A stretch of DNA of 32,693 nucleotides from a virus. The notes beneath the pieces are model-generated. The model saw only the letters and a program-made list of their open reading frames with translations, searched no databases and was not told the origin of the DNA. Each line of letters starts with the position of its first letter. Positions within the stretch are counted from its first letter, which is position 1. The stretch is taken from IMG/VR virus record IMGVR_UViG_3300032291_001375, positions 1-32,693 of that record, one strand, 5' to 3'. Shown here in pieces: positions 1-6,881 of this stretch. The position numbers and the translations under genes are program-made.

Positions 1-13
1 AATTCTTGAACGT
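1..13. repeat. Terminal 13-bp duplication (circular contig overlap)
   Basis: Bases 1-13 (AATTCTTGAACGT) are identical to bases 32681-32693. The reading frame of the gene at the right edge continues exactly through this repeat into the open frame at the left edge. This is what a circular or circularly permuted molecule looks like when linearised with a small overlap. At 13 bp it is too short, and too well placed inside a gene, to be a convincing functional terminal repeat. Confidence 0.85.
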
Positions 14-254
14 AGCAAAAGCAAAGATGATTGTGTTTGTTCGTACCAATGATGACCAAATACTTTTGGTTGGTGCAGGCGAAGGCTCACAGCTGACCGC
101 AGGTACTGTTCAATCGGGTGCGCAAAAGGCAGATTTGATGGGTTATCAGGTTACAACTATTGCAGAAGAACTTGCTCCTGCTGTACACCTTGAGCCATTC
201 ACCACTGTGCCTTTCGATAACTTTCCAGGCATTACGGTAAGCCCTGCTTACTAA
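1..254 (+). CDS. Conserved phage structural protein, 3' part (continues from 32392)
   Basis: This is the C-terminal part of a gene that starts at 32392 and crosses the circle junction. Joined through the 13-bp overlap, it encodes 180 residues. This part includes the stretch NVAKAKMIVFVRTNDDQ and a glycine-rich GAGEGSQLTAGT segment, and ends at TAA 252-254. An apparent TTG start at position 6 is an artefact of the cut. The family recurs beside the capsid gene in Bacteroidota phages. Its position between capsid and portal suggests a virion protein, perhaps tail-tube or head-tail related, but I cannot assign the role from sequence. Confidence 0.85.
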   Translation, partial: FLNVAKAKMIVFVRTNDDQILLVGAGEGSQLTAGTVQSGAQKADLMGYQVTTIAEELAPAVHLEPFTTVPFDNFPGITVSPAY

Positions 255-284
255 GATTGTTTTCCGTTGTGTTCTTGTTGTATT

Positions 285-315
285 AAAGGGGGCAGGTTTA
301 CACTTGCCCCTTTTT
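285..315 (+). terminator. Hairpin terminator between two structural genes
   Basis: AAAGGGGGCA (285-294) pairs with TGCCCCTTT (304 onward) around a loop of about 10 nt, with one G-T wobble. The 3' arm runs into a T5 tract. It lies just after the stop at 254 and before the ATG at 328. It probably terminates only part of the transcription, because portal and lysis genes follow on the same strand without another obvious promoter. Confidence 0.7.
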
Positions 316-327
316 CAAATAAAGTCA

Positions 328-717
328 ATGATCTATCTTCAAACAAATACACCAGGCCAACAAGTGTTTTTATCACTTGACGAAGCACGGCAATACTTTG
401 CCACGCCATTCACGAACTACCTTTTAATCTTAACGCACGAAGAGAATAGCACTACGGGCAATGACCTTGCACAGGTTGCTACTATTGTTAACGAGAACGT
501 GCGCATAACGGAACTTGAAATTACAACGGTTGGCCTTACATTAGCAGGCAGATACAGGTATGAAGTATACGGACAAAATTCTGCAAGCAATACTGACCCG
601 ACAAGCGGTCTTGTTATTGGTTTGTGTCAGCGTGGATATGCTGTATTGAATCAGAATACAACGTGGTTTGATGTGCCTGTAGTAACCATACCAAATGACA
701 TCATCTATGAACCATAA
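328..717 (+). CDS. Conserved phage protein, probable virion component
   Basis: About 129 residues beginning MIYLQTNTPGQQVFLSLDEA. I chose the ATG at 328 over an in-frame TTG at 304, because the TTG lies inside the terminator hairpin and the protein reads naturally from MIYL. The core (YLLILTHEENSTTGNDL, then GRYRYEVYGQNSASN) predicts a beta-sandwich and has no signal peptide or membrane segment. Genes of this type lie between capsid and portal in many Bacteroidota phages, which suggests a head-tail interface or head-decoration role; the function is not established. The last 23 nt overlap the portal gene, indicating coupled translation. Confidence 0.75.
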   Translation: MIYLQTNTPGQQVFLSLDEARQYFATPFTNYLLILTHEENSTTGNDLAQVATIVNENVRITELEITTVGLTLAGRYRYEVYGQNSASNTDPTSGLVIGLCQRGYAVLNQNTTWFDVPVVTIPNDIIYEP

Positions 718-2635
718 CGAATCGAATATAGTATCACTGAAGCTTAGCGAGTATGTTGCTAAGAGCGATGCGGAAAAAGTAGACCGCAAAGGTTGGGTAA
801 ACTACGGAGATGCAAATGACTTTCCACAATACCTGCGCGACCTTGCGCATGAATCACCCGTACATGGTAGTTTGGTTGTTGCCATTGGTGACATGATAGC
901 AGGTAAAGGCATTCAGTCCGAGCAATATCAGGCAGAACTTGACGCACTCAACATCGATAGTTTAACGTATGCATGTGCGCATGACTTGAAGTTATTTGGT
1001 GGTTTCTACATCGAAGTGATTTGGAGCAATGACCGCACGGTGATATCAAAGCTAAATGCGATACCATTCGAAGAATGTCGCATTGCGGTGAATCAGGATG
1101 ACGATAGCGAGATAGGAATCTTCCATAGCTACGATTGGAGCAACACACGCAAGAAAAGAAACACGCCTGAGTTCATTCCCAAGTATAACTACTTGACACG
1201 TGAAGCAGAACCACGCCAAATCTATTGGTGCTTTACCTACACCGGTTCGGATGTGTACCCACGCCCCGACTACTGGAGCGCGATTAACTACATCGAGTTA
1301 GACAAGCAGATTTCAATCTTCCATATCAACCAAATAAGCAACGGTCTTTTCCCATCGACCATTATCAACTTCTACAACGGGCAGGCAACGCCCGAGCAGA
1401 AGCAGCAGATGATGATGGATTGGGAGAACAAGATGTCGGGCGCACGTAACGCAGGTAAGGTGGTGATGTTCTTTAACGAGCGCGATCAACCAAAGACCGA
1501 GGTTACACCATTCCCCGTTAACGATGCGGACAAGCAGTATCAATTGATGAATGATACGGCAACGCAGAAGATTATTACTGCGCATCGTGTTACTACACCA
1601 CTTCTATTTGGTATTCGCGAGAACACAGGTTTTGGTTCGAACAAAGATGAAATGGCAACGGGCTTAGAGATATTCAACAACCAAGTGATTGAGCCGTATC
1701 AAAACAAAATCAACTACAGCCTTGAGGAACTACTAAGCAATCAAATGCCAGGTGTGACCTTTGAGATTATACCAAACACCCCACTTGCAATTGAGCAGGC
1801 AGAAGCTATCGTAGATGCAACAGGTGGTGCTACGGCCGATGTTGCTGCAACAGCCTTGAATGGTGCGCAGATTAGTTCACTCGTTGACATCGTGATGCAA
1901 AGTTCAGCAGGTGCTGTGCCTGTGTCCAGTGCAAAGGCAATCGTGCAAGCTGCATTCCCAACGCTACCTGCCACAACTATTGATGCAATCTTTGCAGATG
2001 TTGTTAGCGGTTCACTGCAACCGACTGAAGTCATCATGGGTGACGAAAAAAAAAAAGATGATAGCACAGTAGGCGATGCGCTTATCGCATTAGGCGAAGA
2101 CTGGAAAGAAGAATGGTTGCTCATTGATGCCTACAACGCAGATGAAGAAATCGAACACGAATTTGCGGTGCGCACAGGGGCGGCACGACCTGCGGCAAAG
2201 AGCGAACAAGACGCGATTATCGATGGCAAATACTTTATTACACGTTATGTGTACGCAGGTAGTTTTACCCATGATAATATGCGCCCATTCTGCAAGAAGA
2301 TGGTGGAAGCAGGTAAGCTATATCGCAAAGAAGACATTGTGTCGATGGAGAACGTAGCGGTTAATCCCGGATGGGGACCAGAGGGCGCAGACACATACGA
2401 CATTTGGTTTTACAAAGGTGGTGGAAACTGCAAACATTTTTGGGAGAAGCGTGTGTATGTAGATGCAAAGGGCGCAAAGATTAATCCTAACGACCCTGAT
2501 GCAAAGCGAATAGCTGTTGCACTTGCTGAGCGCATGGGTTATAAAGTGCGAAACAATTCACTTGTTGCAAAGCTTCCTGAGGACATGCCTTATAACGGCT
2601 TTCTTCCAACAAATCCTATTTACGGCAATCAATAA
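695..2635 (+). CDS. Portal protein with C-terminal extension domain
   Basis: 646 residues. Residues 1 to about 400 have portal features: a conserved N-terminal GWVNYGDANDFPQYL, an FGGFYIEVIW core strand, HINQISNGLFPSTIINF, and the HRVTTPLLFGI loop followed by a helical clip region. The portal forms the dodecameric vertex through which DNA enters and leaves and to which terminase and tail dock. A charged linker (DEKKKDD, residues about 450-456) follows, and then a domain of about 190 residues with FCKKMVEAGKLYRKEDI and a GWGPEGADTYDIW motif before a C-H-W cluster. This second domain could be a MuF-like minor head domain, but that is inference. The linker is encoded by an A11 tract, where slippage in either direction gives a stop within six codons. 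ATG 707 is an alternative start. Confidence 0.88.
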   Translation: MTSSMNHNESNIVSLKLSEYVAKSDAEKVDRKGWVNYGDANDFPQYLRDLAHESPVHGSLVVAIGDMIAGKGIQSEQYQAELDALNIDSLTYACAHDLKLFGGFYIEVIWSNDRTVISKLNAIPFEECRIAVNQDDDSEIGIFHSYDWSNTRKKRNTPEFIPKYNYLTREAEPRQIYWCFTYTGSDVYPRPDYWSAINYIELDKQISIFHINQISNGLFPSTIINFYNGQATPEQKQQMMMDWENKMSGARNAGKVVMFFNERDQPKTEVTPFPVNDADKQYQLMNDTATQKIITAHRVTTPLLFGIRENTGFGSNKDEMATGLEIFNNQVIEPYQNKINYSLEELLSNQMPGVTFEIIPNTPLAIEQAEAIVDATGGATADVAATALNGAQISSLVDIVMQSSAGAVPVSSAKAIVQAAFPTLPATTIDAIFADVVSGSLQPTEVIMGDEKKKDDSTVGDALIALGEDWKEEWLLIDAYNADEEIEHEFAVRTGAARPAAKSEQDAIIDGKYFITRYVYAGSFTHDNMRPFCKKMVEAGKLYRKEDIVSMENVAVNPGWGPEGADTYDIWFYKGGGNCKHFWEKRVYVDAKGAKINPNDPDAKRIAVALAERMGYKVRNNSLVAKLPEDMPYNGFLPTNPIYGNQ

Positions 2636-2643
2636 TTACAACT

Positions 2644-3213
2644 ATGGCAGAGGTACTACTAATATCAGAGAACTACATCAAAAAATACACAGCCGTAAAT
2701 GGTAGTGTTGACCCTAACTTGCTTTATCCATCAGTCTATTTGGCGCAGGATAAATGGCTGCTTCCCTTTTTGGGAACTAATCTGCTGAACAAGATTAAGG
2801 ATGATGTAGTCAACAACACAATCACAGGCAACTATCAAGTATTACTTGAGGATTACATTCAAAAGTGTTTGCTTTGGTGGGTGATGGTTGATGTAACGCC
2901 TAACCTGTGCTATCGCATGGACAACGGCACGCTTGTGCAGCGTCAATCAGAAGACACTATACCTGTTTCGGATGTGGTCATGAAGGACATGATAGATCGC
3001 GCACGGCAGAATGCGGAACACTACACCACATTGCTTGTCGATTACCTGTGCGCTAACTCAAGTTTGTTCCCTGAATACTCAACAAGCACTTGGCCTGAGC
3101 GTTCACCACGCACGGATGTGACCAACACGCTTAACTACCAGTTCAGCACTGGCAACACATCAACATCTTTTCGTCCTACCTACTCTCGTAATATCATTAA
3201 TCGTATACCATGA
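2644..3213 (+). CDS. Head-tail connector-like protein
   Basis: 189 residues starting MAEVLLISENYIKKYTAVNG. A helical N-terminal half contains the pattern PSVYLAQDKWLLPFLGTNLL, and the C-terminal tail is rich in Ser, Thr and Arg. Small helical proteins of this size just after the portal usually are head-completion or connector proteins that bind the portal ring. The pattern recalls the DUF6712-type proteins of Bacteroidota phages, a family assignment from memory. It starts 8 nt after the portal stop. Its TGA overlaps the next ATG as ATGA, so the three genes probably form one translational unit. Confidence 0.65.
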   Translation: MAEVLLISENYIKKYTAVNGSVDPNLLYPSVYLAQDKWLLPFLGTNLLNKIKDDVVNNTITGNYQVLLEDYIQKCLLWWVMVDVTPNLCYRMDNGTLVQRQSEDTIPVSDVVMKDMIDRARQNAEHYTTLLVDYLCANSSLFPEYSTSTWPERSPRTDVTNTLNYQFSTGNTSTSFRPTYSRNIINRIP

Positions 3214-3332
3214 GTGATAAGAAGACACTGAAACAAGATTACACCGAGCGTTTGCGCAAGTATGAGCGCGAGCTGCAACTAAAACTCAGAGCCAATGGCA
3301 AACAAGAAGGAACAACCACAGCAAAAAAGTAA
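3210..3332 (+). CDS. Small charged protein, 40 residues
   Basis: The open frame begins MSDKKTLKQDYTERLRKYER and ends with a lysine-rich TTTAKK. Its ATG overlaps the TGA of the connector gene (ATGA), and its end overlaps the start of the next gene by 38 nt, a spacing typical of real genes in this phage. It is predicted to be one long charged helix, possibly a coiled coil. I recognise no family. The context between connector and lysis genes gives no strong hint of function. Confidence 0.55.
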   Translation: MSDKKTLKQDYTERLRKYERELQLKLRANGKQEGTTTAKK

Positions 3333-3705
3333 CACGTTAAAGTCACTGCGCTACAAGTTGCAGTTGATAGATGGCTTGTGGTCAATACCACTTGCCTTCT
3401 TAGTGTTTGCGATTTCAGGCACGATATCCGTTGCCTATTTCAACGATGCAATCATAAGCACCGAATACATCCAGTATATTGTATTGGCTGCACTTGTTAT
3501 GGTCTTTGCAAACTTCGTGGTTTTTTTGGGCATTAGATTCAATTTTCGGGCACTTCAACGCGAGATATACAACAAGGAAGTCAAGTATGAAATAAACACC
3601 TATCTATCGACATGGCAAAAGGTTGTGTTATACCTGCTCTTATATGCGTTCTACTTTGCTGCCTACCTGTACATCTTACACATGCTGATGACGGTTACTG
3701 CGTAA
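3295..3705 (+). CDS. Membrane protein upstream of endolysin, possible holin
   Basis: 136 residues with three or four hydrophobic segments, at about 28-50 (LWSIPLAFLVFAISGTI), 60-82 (IVLAALVMVFANFVVFLGI) and 112-134 (VVLYLLLYAFYFAAYLYIL). The N-terminus is basic (MANKKEQPQQK). Its place directly before a CHAP endolysin makes a holin or other lysis membrane protein plausible, but there is no motif to prove it. The last 94 nt are shared in another frame with the endolysin gene, so its final transmembrane helix and the endolysin signal peptide are encoded by the same DNA. Confidence 0.7.
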   Translation: MANKKEQPQQKSNTLKSLRYKLQLIDGLWSIPLAFLVFAISGTISVAYFNDAIISTEYIQYIVLAALVMVFANFVVFLGIRFNFRALQREIYNKEVKYEINTYLSTWQKVVLYLLLYAFYFAAYLYILHMLMTVTA

Positions 3706-4187
3706 GGGCAACCGCTGCATCGTTTGTTGGTGTAAGGGAAAAGGGCGGCAACAATATGGGCTTTAATGACAAGGCTCTTCTTGTGCTTATGAAGCAACAA
3801 GGTTGGAAACCCGGCTATGCATGGTGCAGTTTCTTTGTTATGGCTATGCTTGACGAGTGCGGCATACCTCACACCATCACAGGTTGGTCACCGACCGCAT
3901 ACAACCGCAATGATGTCATTTACACGGATGGTAAATTCGTTAAGTCGTTTAGTGATAGTGATGCACTGGTGATGACATTAAGCTACAATTCATTTAAGGG
4001 CAAGAGATACAAGGGCATCGGTCACACGGGCATCGTGGACAAGGTGGCTAAGTATTCAGTGCGCACCATTGAAGGCAACACCAATGACCAGGGGATGCGT
4101 GATAGTCGTACACGCGATGGAGTGTATTACAAGATTCGTCCACTATCTAAAAATCTACACATAACGCGATGGAAGAAAACAAGCTAA
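3612..4187 (+). CDS. CHAP-domain endolysin with N-terminal signal peptide
   Basis: 191 residues. Residues 1-25 form a signal peptide: basic start (MAK), hydrophobic core IPALICVLLCCL, and a likely cleavage after THA. The catalytic part starts near FVGVREKGGNNMGF and carries a CHAP arrangement: Cys72 in YAWCSFF, His138 in GIGHTGIV, and Glu154/Asn156 in TIEGNTN. Such enzymes cleave peptidoglycan stem peptides or amide bonds. A signal peptide means export by the host Sec system, as in SAR or secreted endolysins, so the holin need not release the enzyme. ATG 3612 is the only usable start before the catalytic domain, which forces the 94-nt overlap with the upstream membrane protein. The 3' end overlaps the next gene by 19 nt. 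Confidence 0.85.
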   Translation: MAKGCVIPALICVLLCCLPVHLTHADDGYCVRATAASFVGVREKGGNNMGFNDKALLVLMKQQGWKPGYAWCSFFVMAMLDECGIPHTITGWSPTAYNRNDVIYTDGKFVKSFSDSDALVMTLSYNSFKGKRYKGIGHTGIVDKVAKYSVRTIEGNTNDQGMRDSRTRDGVYYKIRPLSKNLHITRWKKTS

Positions 4188-4585
4188 GAAGCACTGTACT
4201 AATCGCAGCGGTTGCAGCGGTTGTGCTAATCATGATTATTGTTGGCGTGCGGTCATGCAAAGAGAAGGAAGACCCTGCGGTTGACCGGTTAAGGTCTATC
4301 AACGATTCACTCTATGATGTGATTCAGCAGAACAATGAAAAGACCGATTCACTTTTCATCAAGATTGATTCACTCAACATCCATCAAGACACTATCATCC
4401 AACAGCAACAAATCACCAATGAAATTTACCGCAATGAAACTTACAACATTCTTTCTTCTTCTCCTTCTAATGCCACTGCTCAGTTTCGCGCAACGCTCAA
4501 AAAGTCGGATAGCCTACTCAAAGCAGGATTTTACACCCGAACTTACAACTTACGATCTGCAACTTTTCAATCTCAACTACAATAG
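4169..4585 (+). CDS. Inner-membrane spanin-like protein (Rz-like)
   Basis: 138 residues: a short cytosolic N-terminus, one transmembrane segment at about 9-27 (VLIAAVAAVVLIMIIVGV), then a long Gln/Asn/Asp-rich helical region with coiled-coil character (SINDSLYDVIQQ). This N-in, C-out layout behind an endolysin is that of Rz-type inner-membrane spanins, which help disrupt the outer membrane at the last step of lysis. Rz proteins diverge too much for a motif-based call, so the assignment rests on topology and position. The 3' third overlaps the next gene in a different frame, as in classical nested Rz/Rz1 pairs. Confidence 0.55.
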   Translation: MEENKLRSTVLIAAVAAVVLIMIIVGVRSCKEKEDPAVDRLRSINDSLYDVIQQNNEKTDSLFIKIDSLNIHQDTIIQQQQITNEIYRNETYNILSSSPSNATAQFRATLKKSDSLLKAGFYTRTYNLRSATFQSQLQ

Positions 4586-4874
4586 CATGATGTATTGGTA
4601 CGGCACGGCTATGGAAATAGATAGCTTGTATCAACTTGAACGGTTAAAGACTACCTATTACGCTAAAATCACAGGCATTCAGGCGCAGAGTTATGAAACA
4701 TTGGCTGAAATCTACGCTAACAAGCAGGCTATTGAAAAGGCTATTGCGACTGAGAAGGACAACGAAATAAAGGAATTGAAAAAGAAGAACAGGCGGTTAA
4801 TAATTACTAACACAGCACTCACTTTAGGTATCACAGCGGTAGCAGTTTCTACTATATATTTTACAATCTTTTAG
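4434..4874 (+). CDS. Secreted membrane protein nested in the spanin-like gene
   Basis: 146 residues from ATG 4434, chosen because it gives a clean signal peptide, MKLTTFFLLLLLMPLLSFAQ. An in-frame ATG at 4419 would add five residues, and longer starts are unlikely. The middle is helical and charged (QAIEKAIATEKDNEIKELKK), and the protein ends in a transmembrane helix (TALTLGITAVAVSTIYFTIF). The first 152 nt overlap the Rz-like gene in another frame. The nested position suggests an outer spanin partner, but there is no lipobox cysteine, and the C-terminal membrane helix is more like a one-piece spanin. The role is therefore open. Confidence 0.6.
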   Translation: MKLTTFFLLLLLMPLLSFAQRSKSRIAYSKQDFTPELTTYDLQLFNLNYNSMMYWYGTAMEIDSLYQLERLKTTYYAKITGIQAQSYETLAEIYANKQAIEKAIATEKDNEIKELKKKNRRLIITNTALTLGITAVAVSTIYFTIF

Positions 4875-4876
4875 TC

Positions 4877-5203
4877 ATGGATTTTCAACCGAGGGATTTA
4901 ATCACAATAATTGGTGGAGCAGTGTCACTCACTGGCTTGTACTACGCACTTAAGCGCGATGTGGTCAAAGTATCAAGTGCATTAGGCAAAGTCGAATCAT
5001 ATCACAAAAGAGAAGTTACTATGCTATCCGAATCAATCAAAGATACCAAGGATGAGTTTAACACCAAACTCAACACCATGAAAGAAGAACAAAACAAAGC
5101 CATTGATAAGCTTGAAAAAAAGATTGATGTGATTGCGTCACAAAACTTGAGCATCAGCACCAATCTTGCGGAGTTAGCCGGGTACATCCGTGGCACTAAA
5201 TAA
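4877..5203 (+). CDS. Membrane-anchored coiled-coil protein, holin- or XhlA-like
   Basis: 108 residues. A weak transmembrane segment at about 9-25 (ITIIGGAVSLTGLYYAL) is followed by a long Lys/Glu-rich heptad region (SIKDTKDEFNTKLNTMKEEQ) to about residue 95. This one-helix-plus-coiled-coil layout occurs in small phage lysis proteins near endolysins. It starts 2 nt after the previous stop and lies 6 nt before the phosphoesterase gene. The lysis role is inferred from position only. Confidence 0.6.
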   Translation: MDFQPRDLITIIGGAVSLTGLYYALKRDVVKVSSALGKVESYHKREVTMLSESIKDTKDEFNTKLNTMKEEQNKAIDKLEKKIDVIASQNLSISTNLAELAGYIRGTK

Positions 5204-5209
5204 CACTAC

Positions 5210-6250
5210 ATGCAGGGTCAACATGCGGAGATTTACAAAGAGATACATGCAGGCACAGGAAGTATAGCAGAGCGCATCCGTGCGGCTATGGTTAAGCATG
5301 GCATCACAATGCAATACAGGTCATTTGAGCGATTGTATTATGCATGGCGCAAGTATCATAGCTTGAAACAAAATGAGCCCGTTAAAACGCAGCCTAAAGG
5401 TAACCTGTCTAAGTTATCTGCCGACCTTAATCAGTTCAACAGTCTTCTTGCAGAGTTAGCACCTGAGACAAGTAACCCACTCGACCTTCCACCATCGCAG
5501 GAAAGCGACTACAAACCGTTCAAACTACCGACAAATCACAACGACATCCTGCTCTTGTCGGATATTCATGTGCCGTATCACAACATTCAAGCACTAACAC
5601 TTGCGCTGAAGTATGGACTGGAGCATGAAGTGAATACTATCCTGCTCAATGGTGACATCATAGACTTCTATGCTATTAGCAGATTTGAAAAAGACCCACG
5701 CAAGCGCAACTTCGGGCATGAGGTGTTAATGACACGGCAGTTTCTTGCAACGCTACGCAAGCTATTCCCTAATGCCGCGATCTATTACAAGTGTGGTAAT
5801 CACGATGTGCGGTACGACCACTATATCATGCGAAATGCTCCCGACCTGTTGGGTATGGATGAGTTCAACTTTGAATCATTGATGAAGCTTGACGAGTTAA
5901 ACATCACGTTTATTCCCGATAAGCAGATAATCCATGCCGGTAACTTGACCATTTTGCACGGGCATGAACTGGGTGCATCGGTATTCAGTCCTGTAAACAT
6001 CGCACGTGGTTTGTTCTTGCGTGCCAAATCCGATGCATTGTGCGGTCACCATCACCAGGCGAGTGAACATAGCGAGCCGAACATTAAAGGAAAGCTTACA
6101 ACTTGTTGGAGTGTGGCGTGCTTGTGCGAGTTGCACCCTGACTACATGCCCATCAACAAGCATCACCACGGGTTTGCACACGTTCGTGTAATGGATTCGG
6201 GCGAGTTTGAAGTGAGCAACTACCGAATAGTCAACGGAAAGATTCGTTAA
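5210..6250 (+). CDS. Calcineurin-like metallophosphoesterase
   Basis: 346 residues. The N-terminal 100 residues (helical, ERIRAAMVKHGITMQYRSFE) look like a small helix-turn-helix or targeting domain. Residues 110-345 hold the complete calcineurin-like metal-binding set: Asp118/His120 (SDIH), Asp149/Asp152 (NGDIIDFY), the GNHD box at 196-199, His250 or His252 (LHGHEL), and the GHHH box near 279-282. The family uses two metals to hydrolyse phosphomono- or phosphodiesters, including cyclic nucleotides and nucleic acid ends. The phage substrate is unknown. It is the last gene of the rightward operon and is followed at once by a terminator, so it may be a late or moron-like gene. The DNA-end or signalling role is not resolved. 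Confidence 0.88.
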   Translation: MQGQHAEIYKEIHAGTGSIAERIRAAMVKHGITMQYRSFERLYYAWRKYHSLKQNEPVKTQPKGNLSKLSADLNQFNSLLAELAPETSNPLDLPPSQESDYKPFKLPTNHNDILLLSDIHVPYHNIQALTLALKYGLEHEVNTILLNGDIIDFYAISRFEKDPRKRNFGHEVLMTRQFLATLRKLFPNAAIYYKCGNHDVRYDHYIMRNAPDLLGMDEFNFESLMKLDELNITFIPDKQIIHAGNLTILHGHELGASVFSPVNIARGLFLRAKSDALCGHHHQASEHSEPNIKGKLTTCWSVACLCELHPDYMPINKHHHGFAHVRVMDSGEFEVSNYRIVNGKIR

Positions 6251-6255
6251 AGAAA

Positions 6256-6279
6256 AAGCCCCCACCGTTGTGAGGGCTT
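6256..6279 (-). terminator. Shared terminator between convergent operons
   Basis: AAGCCC-C-CAC (6256-6265) pairs with GTG-A-GGGCTT (6270-6279) around the loop CGTT, giving a 10-bp stem with one mismatch. On the minus strand the stem is followed by a T-rich run (from AAAGAAAAA at 6249-6256 on the plus strand), so it works best for the leftward operon. Plus-strand transcripts of the phosphoesterase gene also meet the stem but with a poor U-tract. Confidence 0.7.
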
Positions 6280-6328
6280 GTTCAATCAATAACGAAAAAC
6301 AATGATGCGTATTATCACATAACCGTTG

Positions 6329-6336
6329 CAAATATA
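6329..6336 (-). promoter_or_regulatory. Candidate -7 element before the leftward terminator
   Basis: On the minus strand the sequence TATATTTGCAACG matches the Bacteroidota -7 motif TAnnTTTG and is extended by GCA, as often seen in that phylum. No TTG occurs at the proper 18-20 nt distance upstream (TTGs are at about 11 and 15), so the match is partial. It lies just past the stop of the last leftward gene and would give an RNA of about 70 nt ending at the hairpin at 6256-6279. Confidence 0.3.
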
Positions 6337-6339
6337 GAA

Positions 6340-6552
6340 CTATTCATCAAGCAAGTCGTAGACTATTTTTCCGAATTGCTCGTACAGGACTTCTAATGCA
6401 TCTTGCGTTGGCTCATCGTGATTGCCATACTTCACTTCATTACGCATCATATTCATGATGTCTTTTAGTGCATCCTTATAGCGTGCAGCGTTCAGTGTGT
6501 AGCTGTATTCTACCTCGTCTTCGGGTAGATTAAATGTTAGTGTTGCTTTCAT
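6340..6552 (-). CDS. Small conserved phage protein, 70 residues
   Basis: Starts MKATLTFNLPEDEVEYSYTL and continues as an acidic helical protein (KDIMNMMRNEVKYGNHDEPT). The opening MKATLTFNLPE followed by a helix recurs in small proteins of Bacteroidota phages of unknown function. It is the last gene of the leftward operon. Its start overlaps the preceding 35-residue gene by 23 nt. There is no signal peptide or membrane segment. Confidence 0.75.
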   Translation of the reverse strand: MKATLTFNLPEDEVEYSYTLNAARYKDALKDIMNMMRNEVKYGNHDEPTQDALEVLYEQFGKIVYDLLDE

Positions 6553-6637
6553 CTTGTTTTTTGATTTGGTTGCACAGGTCTCTTAACGAGATTGCTATTA
6601 TCCACAAAGGGATTGCTACAATTATTGCTGCTATCAT
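6530..6637 (-). CDS. Tiny single-pass membrane protein, 35 residues
   Basis: Reads MIAAIIVAIPLWIIAISLRD, then a polar tail CNQIKKQDESNTNI. Its ATG shares ATGA with the stop of the upstream gene (6634-6637) and its end overlaps the following gene, the same coupling used through this operon. One hydrophobic helix of about 17 residues with a charged C-terminus predicts insertion in the inner membrane. The function is unknown. Confidence 0.6.
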   Translation of the reverse strand: MIAAIIVAIPLWIIAISLRDLCNQIKKQDESNTNI

Positions 6638-6846
6638 ATTACTTGGGTTTTATTTGGTTGTCCAGTTTCACCATCCCTGTACCCATCATTGTATGAGTTG
6701 TGGATGTGGTTCATTTCAATTGTTTGCACTGCGTTCAGTAGCCCTTCCATTTCAGCCCATGTCATTTTGATAGCTTGACCTTTGAACCTGCGCTTGAGCG
6801 TTAGGTGCAGTCTGCGAATGGCTGTTTCTTTTTTCTCTTGTGTCAT
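6634..6846 (-). CDS. Small hypothetical protein, 70 residues
   Basis: Starts MTQEKKETAIRRLHLTLKRR and has a basic N-terminal helix, a central TWAEMEGLLNAVQTIE helix and a polar tail (NDGYRDGETGQ). I recognise no family. ATGA coupling to the downstream membrane protein supports real expression. The basic helix could bind nucleic acid, which is speculation. Confidence 0.65.
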   Translation of the reverse strand: MTQEKKETAIRRLHLTLKRRFKGQAIKMTWAEMEGLLNAVQTIEMNHIHNSYNDGYRDGETGQPNKTQVI

Positions 6847-6881
6847 TGTGTTTGATTTTAATTGTTTCGGTTATTCCTGAG

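Noticed and set aside
1-13. Functional terminal repeat or cos site
   Set aside because: Thirteen bases inside a coding sequence, in frame on both sides, are better explained by the linearisation point of a circular assembly.
6006-6191. Plus-strand frame inside the phosphoesterase gene
   Set aside because: It overlaps the conserved GHHH region in another frame and has no start context or conservation signal.
5897-6331. Minus-strand open frame of 144 codons
   Set aside because: It covers the conserved metal-binding end of the phosphoesterase gene and runs through the terminator; it is a shadow frame.
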